From Chrysemys picta bellii (lineage: Eukaryota; Chordata; Testudines; Emydidae): a DNA stretch of 64,000 bases. The DNA is taken from the NCBI RefSeq assembly GCF_011386835.1, contig NC_088805.1, positions 17,728,836 to 17,792,835 of the forward strand, read 5' to 3'. Positions within the stretch are counted from its first letter, which is position 1. Each line of letters starts with the position of its first letter. Shown here piece after piece: positions 10,000-23,689 of the stretch. The position numbers and the translations under genes are program-made. Below the pieces are notes generated by a model that had not been told where the DNA came from, did no database searches, and saw only the letters and a list, made by a program, of their open reading frames with translations.

Positions 10000-12900
10000 T
10001 TTATTCATTCAAAAGTTCTCGCTATTGTCCAATTCTGTGGCATAACTGTAGACTAACATGTTACAACATGGGAATCTAGATACTTTGGTGATTCATTTGT
10101 TACAAATACCAAGGTAGATGGATCTATATTTGGGAATTTAAGTCCTTGGCACTGTGGTGGAGCAGCCCTTAAAAGAGACTATCTTTAGTCATTCTCTAGT
10201 GCCTCCTTAAATTAGCTCAGGAACAGCACTGATTGGCTCATGAGAAAATTGCATCCAGCCATCTTGTGCTTCAAATGTGATCAGTCCTATACAGGGCTGA
10301 GGGGTCACTGGGTGTGGGGAGAGGCAGGATGGAGGGGAATTAAGAATGGGAAAAAGAAAGATCTGAGGGACTAAAAACACCACCTAGGATGGATAGAAAT
10401 GCTCTGCATACATGGTACCTTTCTTTGCTCATTGTTAATTGTTGTTTCACACACCATGAAATGAAAACTGCAACACTTTGATAAAAGGATTGAAAAGCTG
10501 TCTGATATCATGATAAACATCTCCTTGGTATATTGCTTGTTGAATGCTGGATAGGTGATGTGCACAAAACTGAAGATAAGAGTTCAATATGTCCAAAAGG
10601 TGGAGCAAGTTCTCCTTGCTGTGGATTTATCTTATTGGTTGTTTTCCATGGGAAAATGTTGCTAGACCATTACATTATTTCACTACTAGGAAAAAACTTT
10701 TAAGTACTGTAGCAAGGCCCTGCTGATAGCATGTCCCAGAGCTAGGAATCTTTAGTAAAAAATGCTCTGATCCTCAGTCCTGGAGAAATGTGCTCATAGG
10801 ACCATCAATAGAATTTCTTTCAGTATCAGCTGCAGAGATGGGTCATGATGTGATTGAAGAAGTTGTCCCACTGCTCCTAGTAGGATAGTTATGGCTGCTG
10901 AACAGGTATTAGAAAAGCAAACCTGAAATCACGTTCAGAAATGTCTTTTGTGCTGATAGATGAATGCACACCCAAGCTGCTTTGGTATGGAGCTATGAAA
11001 GAACATACACTTAGAAATCTGGGATGCAAACAAATTTCTTAAATGACACGTTATTGGACTAGGCTTCATATTTTCTGAATGTTGTCAATTGTAGCAAGAC
11101 ATTTAAATGTTTTACAGTTTTATACTCTGGATGGAATTTAGTTGATTTTGGGGGGAGATCTGTTCAATACATTATGAAAATGGAAAAAGGAATGACAATG
11201 TATGATGTTTCACAAATACTTTAAAATAAATTCATGAAGAAACCAACCCATACATGTAACCTCCATATTTGTAAGACAATAATAGACCTGCCACGAAGTA
11301 GACTTTCATTTGGGGATTAATTTTCAGGACAATTTTAAAAGTCTGTGCCTCTTTGTCATGATGGATTGTATGTCTGTGTTTTTCAATGAAACTTTTAAAG
11401 TCTCCTTCATGGAGTGAACCAGTTTGAGATGCACACTGTGAAAAATGGTTTTGTAACTTTCTGATTGGTATGATGTTGTGTTGTTGTAGTGGTGTTGGTT
11501 CCAGGATATTAGGGAGAGGTGGTGGGTGAAGTAATCATCTTTTATTGGACCAACTTCTGACACACAGTCTTCTGAGCTCTATGTAAGCTTCTTCTCTCAC
11601 CCACTGAAGATAATCCAGTTAAAGATATCACCATGCCCATGTTGTGTCTCTGATTGGTACAACACATTATCTTGACCTTCCTGTTTGTTTTGGCTTTATT
11701 CTCCTTATTACATGACTAGTGCTTTCCAATTGTACTCGGTAGAAAGAGAAGAGGAAGAGAACAGCCGTAGTGGGTAGCTACTGTTTTTTTTAAAGGTACT
11801 ATGCTATTATTCTGTTTTGCAAGGGTGGTGGTGGTGAATTAAAGCAATTGTATGTTACTGCAGTCATATTGAATCTCCTATGAGTGTGTGGCTAGAACTG
11901 GGTTAATTGGTTGAATTAAACAGCCTTCTATAAATGACTTACAGTTGCTTTCCACGTACATTGCTTTCTGTGGTCAGTTGCCAGTGTGTGGCCTGATCTT
12001 GGCATAAAGGAGGGAGTGAGGGAGAACTAGAATCTGCTGGTGACCTTGAGAAAGAGACCAAGGTAGGACATGTGATATAAGTGAAATGAATGGGATTGTC
12101 TGTGGAAGTGACTTGAACAGTAAGGCAGGAGAAGAAAGCCAGAGCTGCAGTGGGACAGGAAGAACTAGTGACATCAGGACTGAGGTGACTGGTGGTCCCC
12201 CTGGCTGGTTCTTTTGAAATCAAAGCTTGGAATAGTTAAACCAGCTAAGTGTATGGGAAATACCTCAGTGTGGGGGCTAGCCTGGCAAACAGGGACATCT
12301 ACTCACCTAACATAGACAAAAGCTATGGAAAACCAGTCAAAATGGTTTGTATCACTTTTGCATGAGACATTTCAGTGGAAAATTGGGTGGCAATAATTTT
12401 CAAGCACCAATTCTTTGCTTTGGGGGTTGTATAAATAGAAAATTATACTCTTTTTATAGTTGTTTTGCTTTGCGCTGGTAGAAATAGAACTTGTTATTTT
12501 GCAACTGAAAACTGTACAGTATCTTAAAATAAAAAAATGGCCTGGATGATAGAACTCTTGCAAAAAATGGCTTGTGTAGGTTTTTTAAAAGCAGAATATC
12601 TCTGAAAGATGTCTAAATCTAAATGAAAATGAATTCAAATTCTTAATCTTGGTTTCAGAGAGTGGTATAGTAATCAGATTTCACCATAAAGCTTCCGTAG
12701 ATCCCAGGACACTGTTAAAATCTGGGAACTTTCCTGTATTGAAATTTTAGGATTTAATATGTAAGATATGAAGATGCATCTAAAGGAATGGAATTTCACT
12801 CCAGAAAAATTTCCAGAGGAGGGTGGGAGACTCATAGAATTACTCTCTATTCTAAACTGGGTCATAATTTAATTTCACCTGGTTTTTTTTTTAGGTTTAA

Positions 12901-13000
12901 AAGAAAGTCAGCCACTCTAATGTGTTTAAGAACTTCATCAAGGGATACTTTTGTAACCTGGGACACTTTCTTTGGCTAAAGATGTTTTCTACTGTTTTGA
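10000..13000. other. COMT 5' intron, left part: no gene seen
   Basis: AT-rich sequence with short open frames only, none with splice or start context or recognisable motifs. Apart from the repeat at 11.5 kb, nothing could be assigned. Poly(T) tracts occur at 13086-13103. Confidence 0.6.
11505..11620 (+). repeat. Dispersed repeat (TTTTATTGGACCAACTTC family)
   Basis: Shares the ATCTTTTATTGGACCAACTT block and the following CTTCTGAGCTCTATGTAAGC block with the copy at 54.9 kb. The class is not certain. Confidence 0.5.
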
Positions 13001-13928
13001 AATAGCTGCTTACAGCTTGTGGAAAAATAATTGTTTTATTTAGAAACCTTCCAGCAAAGTCTCTGTTTTTTTAGAACTTTTTTCCTTTTTTTTTTTTTTT
13101 TTTAATACCAGAAACTTTTGGCATGTTAGCAGGGTCTTTTTTGTTGTTCAGAATTTCATTTGTTTTTTCTCTTTATTCCTTCCTTATTTGTCATTTTATG
13201 TTTGTGGCATCTCCTCAAGAGCTAATTGATTTCAAGTGAGGAAGCAGGAGCAGGTGGAGTTGTAAGCAGCAAAGTTCTTAATTTTATGTAAATAAGTCAA
13301 GTTATATTAAAAAAGGGAGGGGGAGAGAAATATATAGAAGCCTGGGAACTTAACTGCTTCTGAATGTTTACTTTCTATGACAAGTCGGTATGTTTGAAAT
13401 CACGCGTTGAAACCACTCTAAATAATAACCTTTTAAAATGGAGTCAATTGGTTTGTAAAGCAAACACTGAATGGTTCTTTACTCTCGCTAACTTATGTAC
13501 TCCGCCTCTATTTCTCTATTAAACTTTAGAGTTTGATTTTGCCGGCCACTTTGCTTGTTTGTTAACTATTTTATGCATTAAGACATCTTCCAGGCACTTT
13601 TCTGGTACAAATGTGGCCCATTCTTACTTTCTCAAAGAACTTATATCATGTTTCTCAGCAAAGGAAATTAATAGAAAATAGACATACAAAATAAATAAAT
13701 ATAAATCCCCTTGTACTACTACAGAAGTAGAAAGCTTGAAAGAATTGACTGGAGGAAAAACATTTCATTTGATGTGTAGGTGTCTGTAGTAATGTTCCAG
13801 CTCTTTCCTCCATCTCTCTTTGTTTAGGCTTTAAAAATCAGGTTTTGGCCAGGGTTATTTGGAAAAGAGAATGTGTACTGCTATAATCTGCGTATGTGCC
13901 ATCCATTTACTAACTCATCTTCTAGTGC

Positions 13929-15178
13929 CGTGATTCTCAAGATATTTACCATTGTGGTATGCAGCTCTCTATGTGTTGTGGGCCACATCCACACACACAT
14001 ATATTATTAGGGTGACCAGATCACCAAAGAAAAATATCGGGACGTGGGGGGGGGCGTCGCGGGGGGGGTGACGTGGGGGGGGCGTGGCAGGGGGCGGGGC
14101 CAAAAAAAAAAAAAAAAAAAAACTTCCTCCGCAAGTGCTGGAGGGAGGCCCGGGAGACTCAGGGGAAGCGCGGGGCCGGGGTGAGTAACAGTCCGGCCTG
14201 GCCCCGAGCAGGCAGGACTCAGTCGGGTGGTAAGGAGAGGAGGGGGGCGGCCCGCGGGGCCAGGCGGCGGTTGTTCTCCCCCCCGGGCAGCGGGACTCGG
14301 GAGCAGCCGCTGCTGCAGCTCCCACTGCCGCGGGGGAGGAAGCGGCCATGGCGCTCCGCGGCTGCGGCTCTGGCGCCCCCGAGCCTGGGCCTGCTGCGGG
14401 GACCCAGTAGCGCGCACGCTGCGCCCAGCCCCTGGCCAGCGTCTGGGCTGCTGCCCAGCTGGTGCTATCCCGCGGCGGCCCCGGAGTGGGGGCAGCAGGC
14501 CCCAGCCCCCCCGTCCCGCAGGGGAACGAACGGGGCTGGGCGGCCGATGCCTCCACCCCGGGGCCGCCGCGGGATAGCACCAGCTGGGCAGCCCAGACGT
14601 GCCTAGCCAGGGGCTGGGCCCAGCGTACGCGCTGCTGCAGGCCCTGGCTCGGGGGGTTCGGGGGCGCCAGAGCCGCCGAGCGCCATGGCCGCTTCCTCCC
14701 CCGTCGCCTGGCCCCGCGGGTCGCCCCCCTCCTCTCCCACCACCCAACTGAGTCCTGCCTGCACTGGGCCAGGCCGGACTGTTACTCACCCCGGCCCCGC
14801 GCTTCCCCTGCGTCTCCCGGGCCTCCCTCCAGCGCTTGCGGAGGGAGGGGGAATGGTGAGCCCGGGGAAGAGGCGGGGATTCGGGGAGGGAGCCAATCGG
14901 GGGAGGAGGGGGCGGAGTCGGGGCAGGGGGGGGGGCGCGAGCACTTCCGGGCTCGAGGCTCGGGGCATTTCCTTGTTTGTCCGGTTGTCCCGACCGCATG
15001 TCGGTCGGGACGCGGGACAAACAAGGAAATATCGGGACGGTCCCGATAAAATCGGGACGTCTGGTCACCCTATATATTATATATATAACCTATATGGCCC
15101 TGAGGATGTCATATGGGTCATAGCTGTGTGCTGACTAAGCCACAAGCAGCCCGCAGGCCGTGAGTTGAGAACCACTGT
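13929..15178. mobile_element. Outer Charlie-like hAT element, interrupted by another hAT
   Basis: The left end CGTGATTCTCAA and right end TTGAGAACCACTGT form hAT-type inverted repeats (CAGNGGTTCTCAA class). The 8-bp duplication tctagtgc lies at 13921-13928 and 15179-15186. Only about 79 bp on the left and 106 bp on the right belong to it; the rest is the inserted element at 14008-15072. Confidence 0.75.
14008..15072. mobile_element. hAT-type element that is almost entirely one long inverted repeat
   Basis: The ends TAGGGTGACCAGAT and GTCTGGTCACCCTA are inverted repeats, with 8-bp duplication tatattat (14000-14007 and 15073-15080). Much of the interior is also mirrored about a centre near 14540: GCTGGTGCTATCCCGCGGCG recurs inverted, and GGGCCCAGC and GCCATGGC blocks pair across it. 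Overlapping open frames on both strands therefore give similar Pro/Gly/Ala/Arg-rich peptides; these are not genes. It is very GC-rich and holds an A-run at 14102-14121. Confidence 0.85.
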
Positions 15179-15189
15179 TCTAGTGCCTT

Positions 15190-18100
15190 GTCTACACAGC
15201 GAAGTTGTACATCCAACTAAACTGGTGTATTTAAAGCTATATGCAACCCCTAGGTTGGCCACAGTAGAAGTGGTATAAATGTGTTTATATTGTCATATCT
15301 GATATTGATATAGCTTAGTCCCCTTTTCTGTAATAAATCATCTTTTTACTGGTATAAGTGCGTCCATATTTAAGGGTATAATTTTTACCAGTATATTTGT
15401 ACTGGTACAATCCCAAGTGACCGTTATAATGGCACAAAGTGTGGATAGAACAGGTCTCAGAGTGGAATCTCAACAAAAGGCATTGTAAAATTTTCCTAAA
15501 GCTAAAGAAATATTTTTGAGCTTATTAGGATGTTTTACTAATATAAGGATTAGATATGTATATGGACAATAAGAACATCCCATATGACATTATACTGATT
15601 AAACAATTTATAATAAATGTAAACCCTCAGGGCATAAGCCAATACCTCACAGTTTGGGGTCAGGCAGAAGACTTCTCTTATGGGCAAGTTATTCCATAAT
15701 AGCTCAGTGTTTCTTGCACCTTCCTCTGAAGCAGATGGTATTGATCAATGTCAAAGATAGGGGGCTAAACTAGTTGAACCTCTGCTCTGATTCAGCGTTG
15801 CAGATTCTATGCTTTTACATATGCAATGGAACACGTCAAGAACAGAAGGGGTTACAAGTTGTCTTACCTCATACGACATCACAGATTATCTTGATGCTTA
15901 CAGTAGGGGATGATCAGTAAGATCAATGTGTGGCATCAGTTCTTGTTTGACTGAGCTGTGCAGTCTGAAAGCCTGAACAGTTAGAAACTCTTCTCACCAT
16001 AAGTAAGGGGAAATATATTCCCCTTTAAGATAATCAACAGTGCCAACTGTAGTTATTCCTGCAGGCACGGACCATCTTGCCTTTAGAGGAGACTGTAAAC
16101 CAGATTTAGTGCTGGTGTCAATGTTAAGAAATCTTTAATAGTAGAATCATGTTTAATTTTGTAAATGGGTTTTTTTCAGATGCAAATAGAGAATTATTGC
16201 AGGTGAAATGAGTTCATCATTGCTTTTTACTGGTTCCCTTTGGCATCTGGAATATAGGAAAAGATTTATTAAGCTGAAGCTCTAACACATGGAGTGAGGC
16301 TTTTAAAGTTATTCTGTATCAAAATAACGTATTGTTGTTTGTTGTGCTACGTGCCAAAGTATTCATTTACTTTTTGCTTAAAGAGGTACAAAACCACCCC
16401 TGACCTCCCACCGTTCCTTATTCATTTCATCCACTTGCTCTTATCTTTTTTTTCTTCTCCTTAAGCTCTGTGAATTAGCCCCAGTCTAGTTCATAGACCT
16501 TCATTTGCTGCGTTGTCCTCTAACATAAACCCTTTCTTTGTCCCTCCACACCATTTGGCCACTGTTGGGGTGAGAGCGTTCTTCTCTGCAGCCCTTTTAG
16601 AGCAGTTTCCATGATAGCATTATAGAAATTTGCTCACTCCTACTTTTGCTAAGCTTCCCAGAGAGGATAAAGGGGAAGAAAAGATCCACAGTGAAGTCTA
16701 TTTATAGCTATATGCTGAAATGGCTTTTGTTTCTTTTCTTCTGCTATTTGAGTGAGTTGCAGTTCAACTATCTTCAGTATCCCTGCTGTGAAAGGGACAG
16801 ACATGCTTTGGATTTTATTTTAGAGCATGACCTCAGTCTCCTATTCAGCCCGAAAGAAGAAGTTTGTTAGAATGTGGCTCTTCTGATCTGTGTCTTGCAG
16901 AATTCTTTCTAAACGTAAGCTTTGAATGTTGTCATATTTGATTTTCTGTAATGCACTGATCACTTCGCCCTCATTTTCCTCATGGTGTTAACGCAATTTA
17001 TTATATGAAAGTCCCCAGCAGCACTGCAGTATATGGATGTGCATGGGGCTTGAATCTCCCATTTATACATTGGTTATAATGTGATAAGTCTTAACTGGAA
17101 AAAAAATATGGGCCATATTCATCCCTGGTGTAACTCCACTGAGCACAGTGGACTAACCTACACTGTGGATGAATTTGGCTCATGCCTGACTACCAGCATT
17201 CACTGTGCAGTAACTAAGTAACAAGAACAGTGTCATTAGAAGGTAGAGCCAACATTGTGCAAGGAAGAATGGGGGAAAAGGACACGTCTCCTTTTAGAAT
17301 CTCTGTATACCAGAACATGTAAGCTGTGCCGGTGATATGATCAAAGGAGACAGACTACTGCAGGCTCTTGGACTCGTATCCTGTAAAATCCATATCACTA
17401 CAGCACAGGAAAAGATCAGAAGGAACAGCTTCTGTTCTGTGCATGAAGGTACATGTTTATATTTTCCTATTTTTTTAGACGTGATATCTGATATACTATG
17501 CTCTCTTAGAGGCTGCCGCTATTTCAGATGGTGCTGGGTAGGAGGAGGAAGTTTTTGTCAGGTTTCTGACTGCCAGGCACTTTAGTGATGCTAATTTGTG
17601 GGCAGAAACAAGTCTTCAAAGAAGAGTAGGACATATTATATGTAATGCTTTCATATTGTATTGTCCACCACAACAGTTGAAAGAGCAAGAAGAGATAATC
17701 CTGATTAGGTTGAAAATGTTAATGATGGATAACTCTGGCATTAGAATTACGTTTCAAGAAAAAGATGAACATGAGTCAAGCTCTTATGTTCAGTGATATT
17801 TGCAATGATGAATAGTGGCTCTGATAAATATGTCTCTGTAGCTATACCCTGGTTTGCATTTTGATCAGGGAGCTCTGCCATAAAATGCCTTTCTTCCCTC
17901 TGAAAAGGAACTGCAACTGGCCGTGTTGCTACGGTACTCATGAGGTATCTGCTTGTTGCCCCTGGTGGTTATCTTCCCTTAATAGGACATTGTAAAAAAC
18001 CAAAACCCATCTTTCCTTACCAGGCTTACTAACAACACTTCTGATTATTAAAGCTATATCATGTTTAATATCAAATTTTCTTCAAAATTTCTGCATTTTA

Positions 18101-19730
18101 GGTTTGCTTTTTGCACTTGCTCAGTCAAAGACTACGATAACAGACTGCTTAACTTTGATTTCTAGTTTTCATGCACTAGCGCACTGCTGCAGTATTTATA
18201 GTATACCACAACAACCATCTGGTTGATGGCTTTTGTCTGCATCCCCAGAAGCGTGCTGGTCATATTGAGCACTAACACTGTCAGCAATATGAGTGTGGTC
18301 ATTCAGGTTTATTCAGTATTTTCTGTTTCATCTTCAGCAACCTACGGCCAGAGATCTAGTTTTACCTTTTCATTGTTGGTCCGACACCCAGCTGCTGTTG
18401 TCTGTCAGACATTCTATCAGAGTCCATGTTAGGGTAAACATGGTTCATTCAACAGCCCAGCAGGTCATGTGTTTGACCTGCACTGTCTAGCCGTGCCTGC
18501 TGATAGCTCAAGCCACTAGCACAAAATTGTAAACAATTATGAAACAGAAATAAGGACACTTTAGAATTTCTAATTGTTTATAATTGTTTTAATTATTTCT
18601 AATTCTAAACAATTAGAAAAATGATATCCCAGTAAAGCTATTGCTATTCAGGGCATACTATAATAGATATTTCTTATATTTAAAAAGCATATTTTTAAAC
18701 AACAAACTAAAGCCGTAAGACTACAATGTGATCCCTGTGTGCGGACCTTACACCTACCTGGATTGGATTGCTGGATGGGTGAGAATGATCAACCACAGAC
18801 AATCAGAATCTGTTTTTATAGAGCACATGGCCACTACATAGCTTTTTTAGGACAGTGAGTGCAGAAGAATATAGTAAAGCCAATCGAAACTACAGGGAGT
18901 TTTAGGAGGGCAGAATATAATTATCTTAATTGAAATCTGTCCAGTGCAATGGAGATAAACACTCCTCTGCAGCCTAATTAATGGGGATTCTAATCCATAA
19001 AAGTCATTAATTATTTTTCTGTCCTCTTCCTGTCATCCAGAAAAATGAGAAGAAACCTATCTTTTTGTTTCTACTGAACCTGGAAAAAGGCAGAATAAAA
19101 GACAAAAGAAACAGATTCTTAAAACCCCTAAATCAGCAGAATTTTGCATTTATTGAAGATTGACATTTATGTAGTCATGGTAACCAAACTGAATTATAGT
19201 ACTAGGAAAGTATGAGGAGCCAGAGATTTAGATTTTAAGTGAGGAAATCCTCAGTGGAAAAAGGTGAAAAGGTCCTAACTTGATAACAAGATGTTGATGG
19301 AAAAACTAATTACAGTTGTACTTTTTTGTACTTAACCAAAGCGAACAAAGCCAAGAAAGTGTAATCTGGACATCTGATTTCTTCATATTTAGCAATACGC
19401 TGGCTTTCTGACAATAAAAGATTAAAAAACATCTTGTTTGACTTTCAGCCTTATTGTTAAATCGGTCAGAAAACGAAAGAGTAAAAATATTCTTTCTATT
19501 TTAAAATACCAGATTGAGGGTTGTTTTTATTTGGTTGGGGTTTTTTTCCTTTACATTTTTTTTTTAATTTTGTGATTTGCTGTGGCAGTCTTTGGCAATC
19601 TTATCTTTGGCAGAGACTTACCTGGATGTTCTAGCCAAACTCCTTTGCTGGTCTCGCTCCATGAAAAAGACTAAAAATAAGCACCCACTGAATGCCATAG
19701 AAAGAGAGGTGATTTTAGTCAGCTTAGTGT
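15190..19730. other. COMT 5' intron, middle part: no gene seen
   Basis: AT-rich unique-looking DNA. The short frames (for example 17337-17796 and 18223-18490) show no family motif. A short AT-rich hairpin occurs near 18570-18620, with TTCTAATTGTTT and its reverse complement. Confidence 0.6.
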
Positions 19731-19734
19731 AGGA

Positions 19735-20115
19735 CAGGGAAGCAAGAATTTGAATTTTAATCCTGGCTTTGACACAGATTCTCTCTGTCCTTTGGAAAAG
19801 TAATTAACCCAGATTTTAAAAGTATGTGCAAAAGCATGCAAGTGCTTGTGCACGTGAACAAAATGCAGATGTAAAATGCTGGCCACATGAGCCAGACTTG
19901 CAAACACGTGCATATCCTCGACTTTCACTAGTGCAACAGGTGTTTCACTGCACAATTTGGGCATGAGCTTTTAAAAATTTCAAACATAATCTCTCTGAAT
20001 CTGTTTCACCGCCTGAAAGACTGGAATACTACTACTTACCTACCTCACAGGGGTGAGAGGAGGGTTAATCAGTTAATGTGCAGGGCCTTTCGAAGAAAAA
20101 CACTATGTAATTGCT
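19735..20115 (+). repeat. MIR-like SINE, interrupted or diverged
   Basis: Head blocks (TTTTAATCCTGGCTTTGACA) lie at about 19755. Core and tail blocks (CTACCTCACAGGGGTGAGAG, GGGTTAATCAGTTAATG) lie at about 20040-20110, with 180 bp of unrelated sequence between. Confidence 0.5.
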
Positions 20116-20744
20116 TAGCATTATTACATTTTCCTCTGATGGATGCTGGCTATTAGCAGCAGTCTTTCTGCAATGAATTCAGGCTCCATTGTCCCTGGGC
20201 ACTCTTCTATTGTAGTCTGTTCATCAATACCATCAGGCCAGTGGACCGATTCTTTTGTGAACGAAGGTTGAATGGTATAAATTTACCAAGCATTCTCCAT
20301 TCACACCAGGTTATGTGAGCTAATAAAATCTCTAGATTGGATTATAACCCCCCCTGTATTGTAACACTACAGTACCAACTAGCCACTCAGAGACTCATAA
20401 TAAACTCAGAACAACCAACCAAGCAATTGGCAGTTAGATTAAATGTATGAAAGATGATAGCAAAATTGGATGAAATATCATCTTCCCACAAAGGGATGAT
20501 TTATCAGTGGGACAAAATCGATTAAGGGAAGCATTTGAAGCACTGTTTGTATCCACATTTTCACCAGTTATTCATAACATCAAGAATATTAATGTGTCAC
20601 CTTGGTGTTTGCTATCAAGGTGTCCCAAAATGGATCTCTTTAGTAAATATAGATAAAAACACTTTGTCTTTCTTGGGTGCCATCTGTCCAAAACATATCA
20701 GTGTACCTTCCAGACCTGAGTTAATTTAGCTTCACAATTCCCTA

Positions 20745-20885
20745 TTCTGTGAATTAGAAAGGTAGCATTTTACTCATAGCATAATGGAGGCCCCCAGCGG
20801 TTAAGTGACTTGCCCAAGGTCACACAGGTAATCTGCTGCTAAAATGAGAATTAAAATCTAGGTCCTCCTGAAGGACCACGAGGCC
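20745..20885 (-). repeat. MIR-like SINE
   Basis: GTTAAGTGACTTGCCCAAGG and TCACACAGGTAATCTG are the reverse complement of the MIR core. Confidence 0.75.
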
Positions 20886-21889
20886 ATCTCTCATGGAAGA
20901 CAGCAGCCTAAGGACACATGATGCCTTTGCATTATAGGCAGTTTTGTGAGTATTTCCAGATAGGACTACAGCAAAGCTGTGTAGTTTTATCTTGGATAAA
21001 TTGATGATAAACTAGGATTCATTTTGTATTTTTTTTAAATAAACATTAACAGAGAACAGACATTTATTTCCAAGTATTTTTTCATTATCAACTAATTTCT
21101 GCAACAGCAGGAGATGAGGACATAATTATTCAAAATGTTATCACTACAGAACTCAACCTTCCTAAGATTTAAATAATCCTATTTTAATCTAATTTAATCA
21201 TTACATTTTTAATGTTTCATTATTAAGCATAATTAAATCCTGAGTTTCTTGTGCCAAAGCCACTAAGGCACACACTTGTATGAGCCTCAAAAAATATTTG
21301 TAAAACAAGTTGTTTACTTTTCTTCTTAGCAAATTTCAGTTTGCAGCAAATGGAGATCCTTTTTGCGGGTGAAACGGGAAACAGATGATTACAAGTATTC
21401 ACCACTTTACATCAAATCCGCCCATACCTTTCCATGATACATTTATTATGAAGCATAGAAATTTGACAACTTTAAAAACGAATCTCATCATTTCTAGTTA
21501 CCAATCAGTTTTGTATCTCAAAGAACTCTAGGTGCACAACATATGCTAACTGATGCAGTCTGATGGGAGAAACACCCCTAGAAAACTGGTAAATAATATT
21601 AATAAAAGGCACCTTGATTAAGGTAGTAAGAGTCCCCTGTACTTGAGTAAAATCACAGGTTAGGATGAATTGTTTTGACTGCACCTTATACATGCAGCTA
21701 TTTCTGTGTTAAAATGTATGCAATCCCAGAGGCCTTTTTGCTTTTTTATGAAAACAATTGATCATATGGTTTATTCAGTTAATCCCAAACACAGCATTTA
21801 CTCTTCTTTAAAACTATAATTGTGTTACTGGATTTGCATTGTAAAAGAGCACAATAAAGGTCTAGATGAAAAGTTGAGTTGCATTACCA

Positions 21890-22010
21890 AATCAGGGTGT
21901 GATCTCATCAGATCTTTCAAACTGAGCAGGGTCAGGTGCATAAGGAAAACCCAGGTGCTGCAGAAAGTATAGTAAATGATTTAGTGCCTAAACCAGCACT
22001 GACTAAATGT
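21890..22010 (+). repeat. 5S-rRNA-derived SINE head
   Basis: GATCTCATCAGATCTTTCAA, ACTGAGCAGGGTCAGG and CCCAGGTGCTGCAGAAAG follow the order of 5S rRNA (GATCTCGTCTGATCTCGGAA, GCTAAGCAGGGTC and CGGGTGCTGTAGGC). It is diverged, consistent with an AmnSINE/SINE3-type element or an old 5S pseudogene. Confidence 0.6.
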
Positions 22011-22588
22011 CACAGTGTGGTTGAAGGGTGCACTGTATGTGTGGAGGTGCCATTTTGAGGATAAGAGAAATTGATGACATTGTCATTAAATGTTCCATGG
22101 TACTTTTCCTATGAGTGTGTTACCCTGATGTCCCTGCCCAATATGAAACTTAACAACAAATTGCCTCTAGTCTACATACCGCCATCATTCTCAAATCAGG
22201 GAAGGTGTTCACTGCCTGTGTGGAGTGTGAATGAGTAATTCTAATCAATTTCCACCTTTCACCCTAGAAATGGCTGCACTTCAGTGTTTGGCGAAGTATT
22301 CTTTATACTTCGTAAATCCATTGGCAGGGTTTGGGAAGTGCTAATGAATGCTTCTGGTACAAGATCATTATAAAGCCAAACGGTGTCAGATCTTCACTAT
22401 TACTTCTTTTGTTTTAATACTTTGTATTGTCTCAACACCTTCTTTATTTATTGTGGCGTTTCCAAATATCATAACTGAACAGGCTGGAAGCATTTACCTG
22501 TAATACCCTACCTGGCTAGCAGATGCTGATCCTTCTGTAACAAGGATAAGTGGGTGTGGACTGAGCAATCATGAGGGAGGAACTCTAG

Positions 22589-22975
22589 GCAGGGCCGGCT
22601 CCAGGCACCAGCCCACCAAGCTTGTGCTTGGGGCAGCACCTGGAGGGGGGCGGCGCGGCGCTCCAGCCCCCGGGGAGAGCGGGGCCATGGCCGGGCTCAC
22701 TGCCCTCCCCCCAGCGCTCTGGCCGCCCTCCCCCCGGCCGCCGGGGGGAGAGCGGCGAGCCCTGGCTGGGGCTCGCCGCCCTGCCCCCTGCGCTCTGGCC
22801 GCTGGGGGGAGAGCGGAGCCCCAGCCGGGGCTCGCCGCCCTCCTCCCAGGGCTCCGGCCGCCCTCCCCCCGGCCGCCGGGAGGAGAGCGGAGCCCCCGCC
22901 AGGGCTCACCGCCCTCCCCCCGGGGCGGCAGGCGGCTTTTTTGCCTGGGGCGGCAAAAAAGCCAGAGCCGGCCCT
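22589..22975. mobile_element. GC-rich hAT MITE (GCAGGGCCGG family)
   Basis: Starts GCAGGGCCGGCTCCAGGC and ends GAGCCGGCCCT, with 8-bp duplication aactctag (22581-22588 and 22976-22983). The interior is a short-period GC-rich array of CCGGCCGCCGGGG-type units that opens spurious frames. The same family occurs at 30361-30603. Confidence 0.85.
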
Positions 22976-23689
22976 AACTCTAGGAGTAGCTAAACCTAGG
23001 GAGAAAGGTTAATCTGACCTTTATTCTAGTGTAGTTTGAAAAGCCAAACTCAAAAAGAAAGGGCCACGTTTGCACTTTATATACTCTGTGAACTGTGTTT
23101 GTCGAGCAGATTGGGAAAAGCATCTGCTCTCACACACCAAAACTGTAAACATTAACCAGTGGGGCCAAACCTTTGCTTTATGAAGGTTTGGGCACAAAAA
23201 TGAAATGGAACCTATGTGGTAAAATCTGATGAGAAACTAAAGTCATTTATGTATACTCTCAGATTACATGCAGAAGAGACAGACAATATATTGTAAATTT
23301 GGGGATACACAAGATAAATCATATGAATGAAAGGATATGATATACTCCATGTAAAAGGATGAGTTATTTATACAGTATAATCTAAACAAGCAAGATTCTG
23401 CATCTATACCATAACATATGAAGAAAGATTATCAGTTCTCTGACATGCTGGGACATTTAATATCTGGTATCCTTGAATAATCTGCTTTCCTGAATGTGGA
23501 TTTGGTGACAAAACTGGTTCATCATTTTAGACTATGATATCCCTCCAGTGTTGTGGGGTTTGTTTGTTTAATTCCCTTGCTAACATTTTATATATTGTCT
23601 GTTATTGTTTGTCTTCTCTGTTTAGATTTTAAGTTCTTTAGTCAGGGACCATATCTTCCAAATATGTTTCTAACTCAGAGGCTGTCATG

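Noticed and set aside
13969..15134. Several long open frames (up to 353 codons) on both strands
   Set aside because: All lie in the GC-rich palindromic hAT element or run just past its ends. Both strands encode similar Pro/Gly/Ala/Arg-rich peptides because the DNA is self-complementary. No family motif, and poly(A)/poly(T) runs interrupt them.
22622..22993. Overlapping 117-123-codon frames
   Set aside because: Produced by the GC-rich unit array inside the GCAGGGCCGG hAT MITE; low complexity and no motif.
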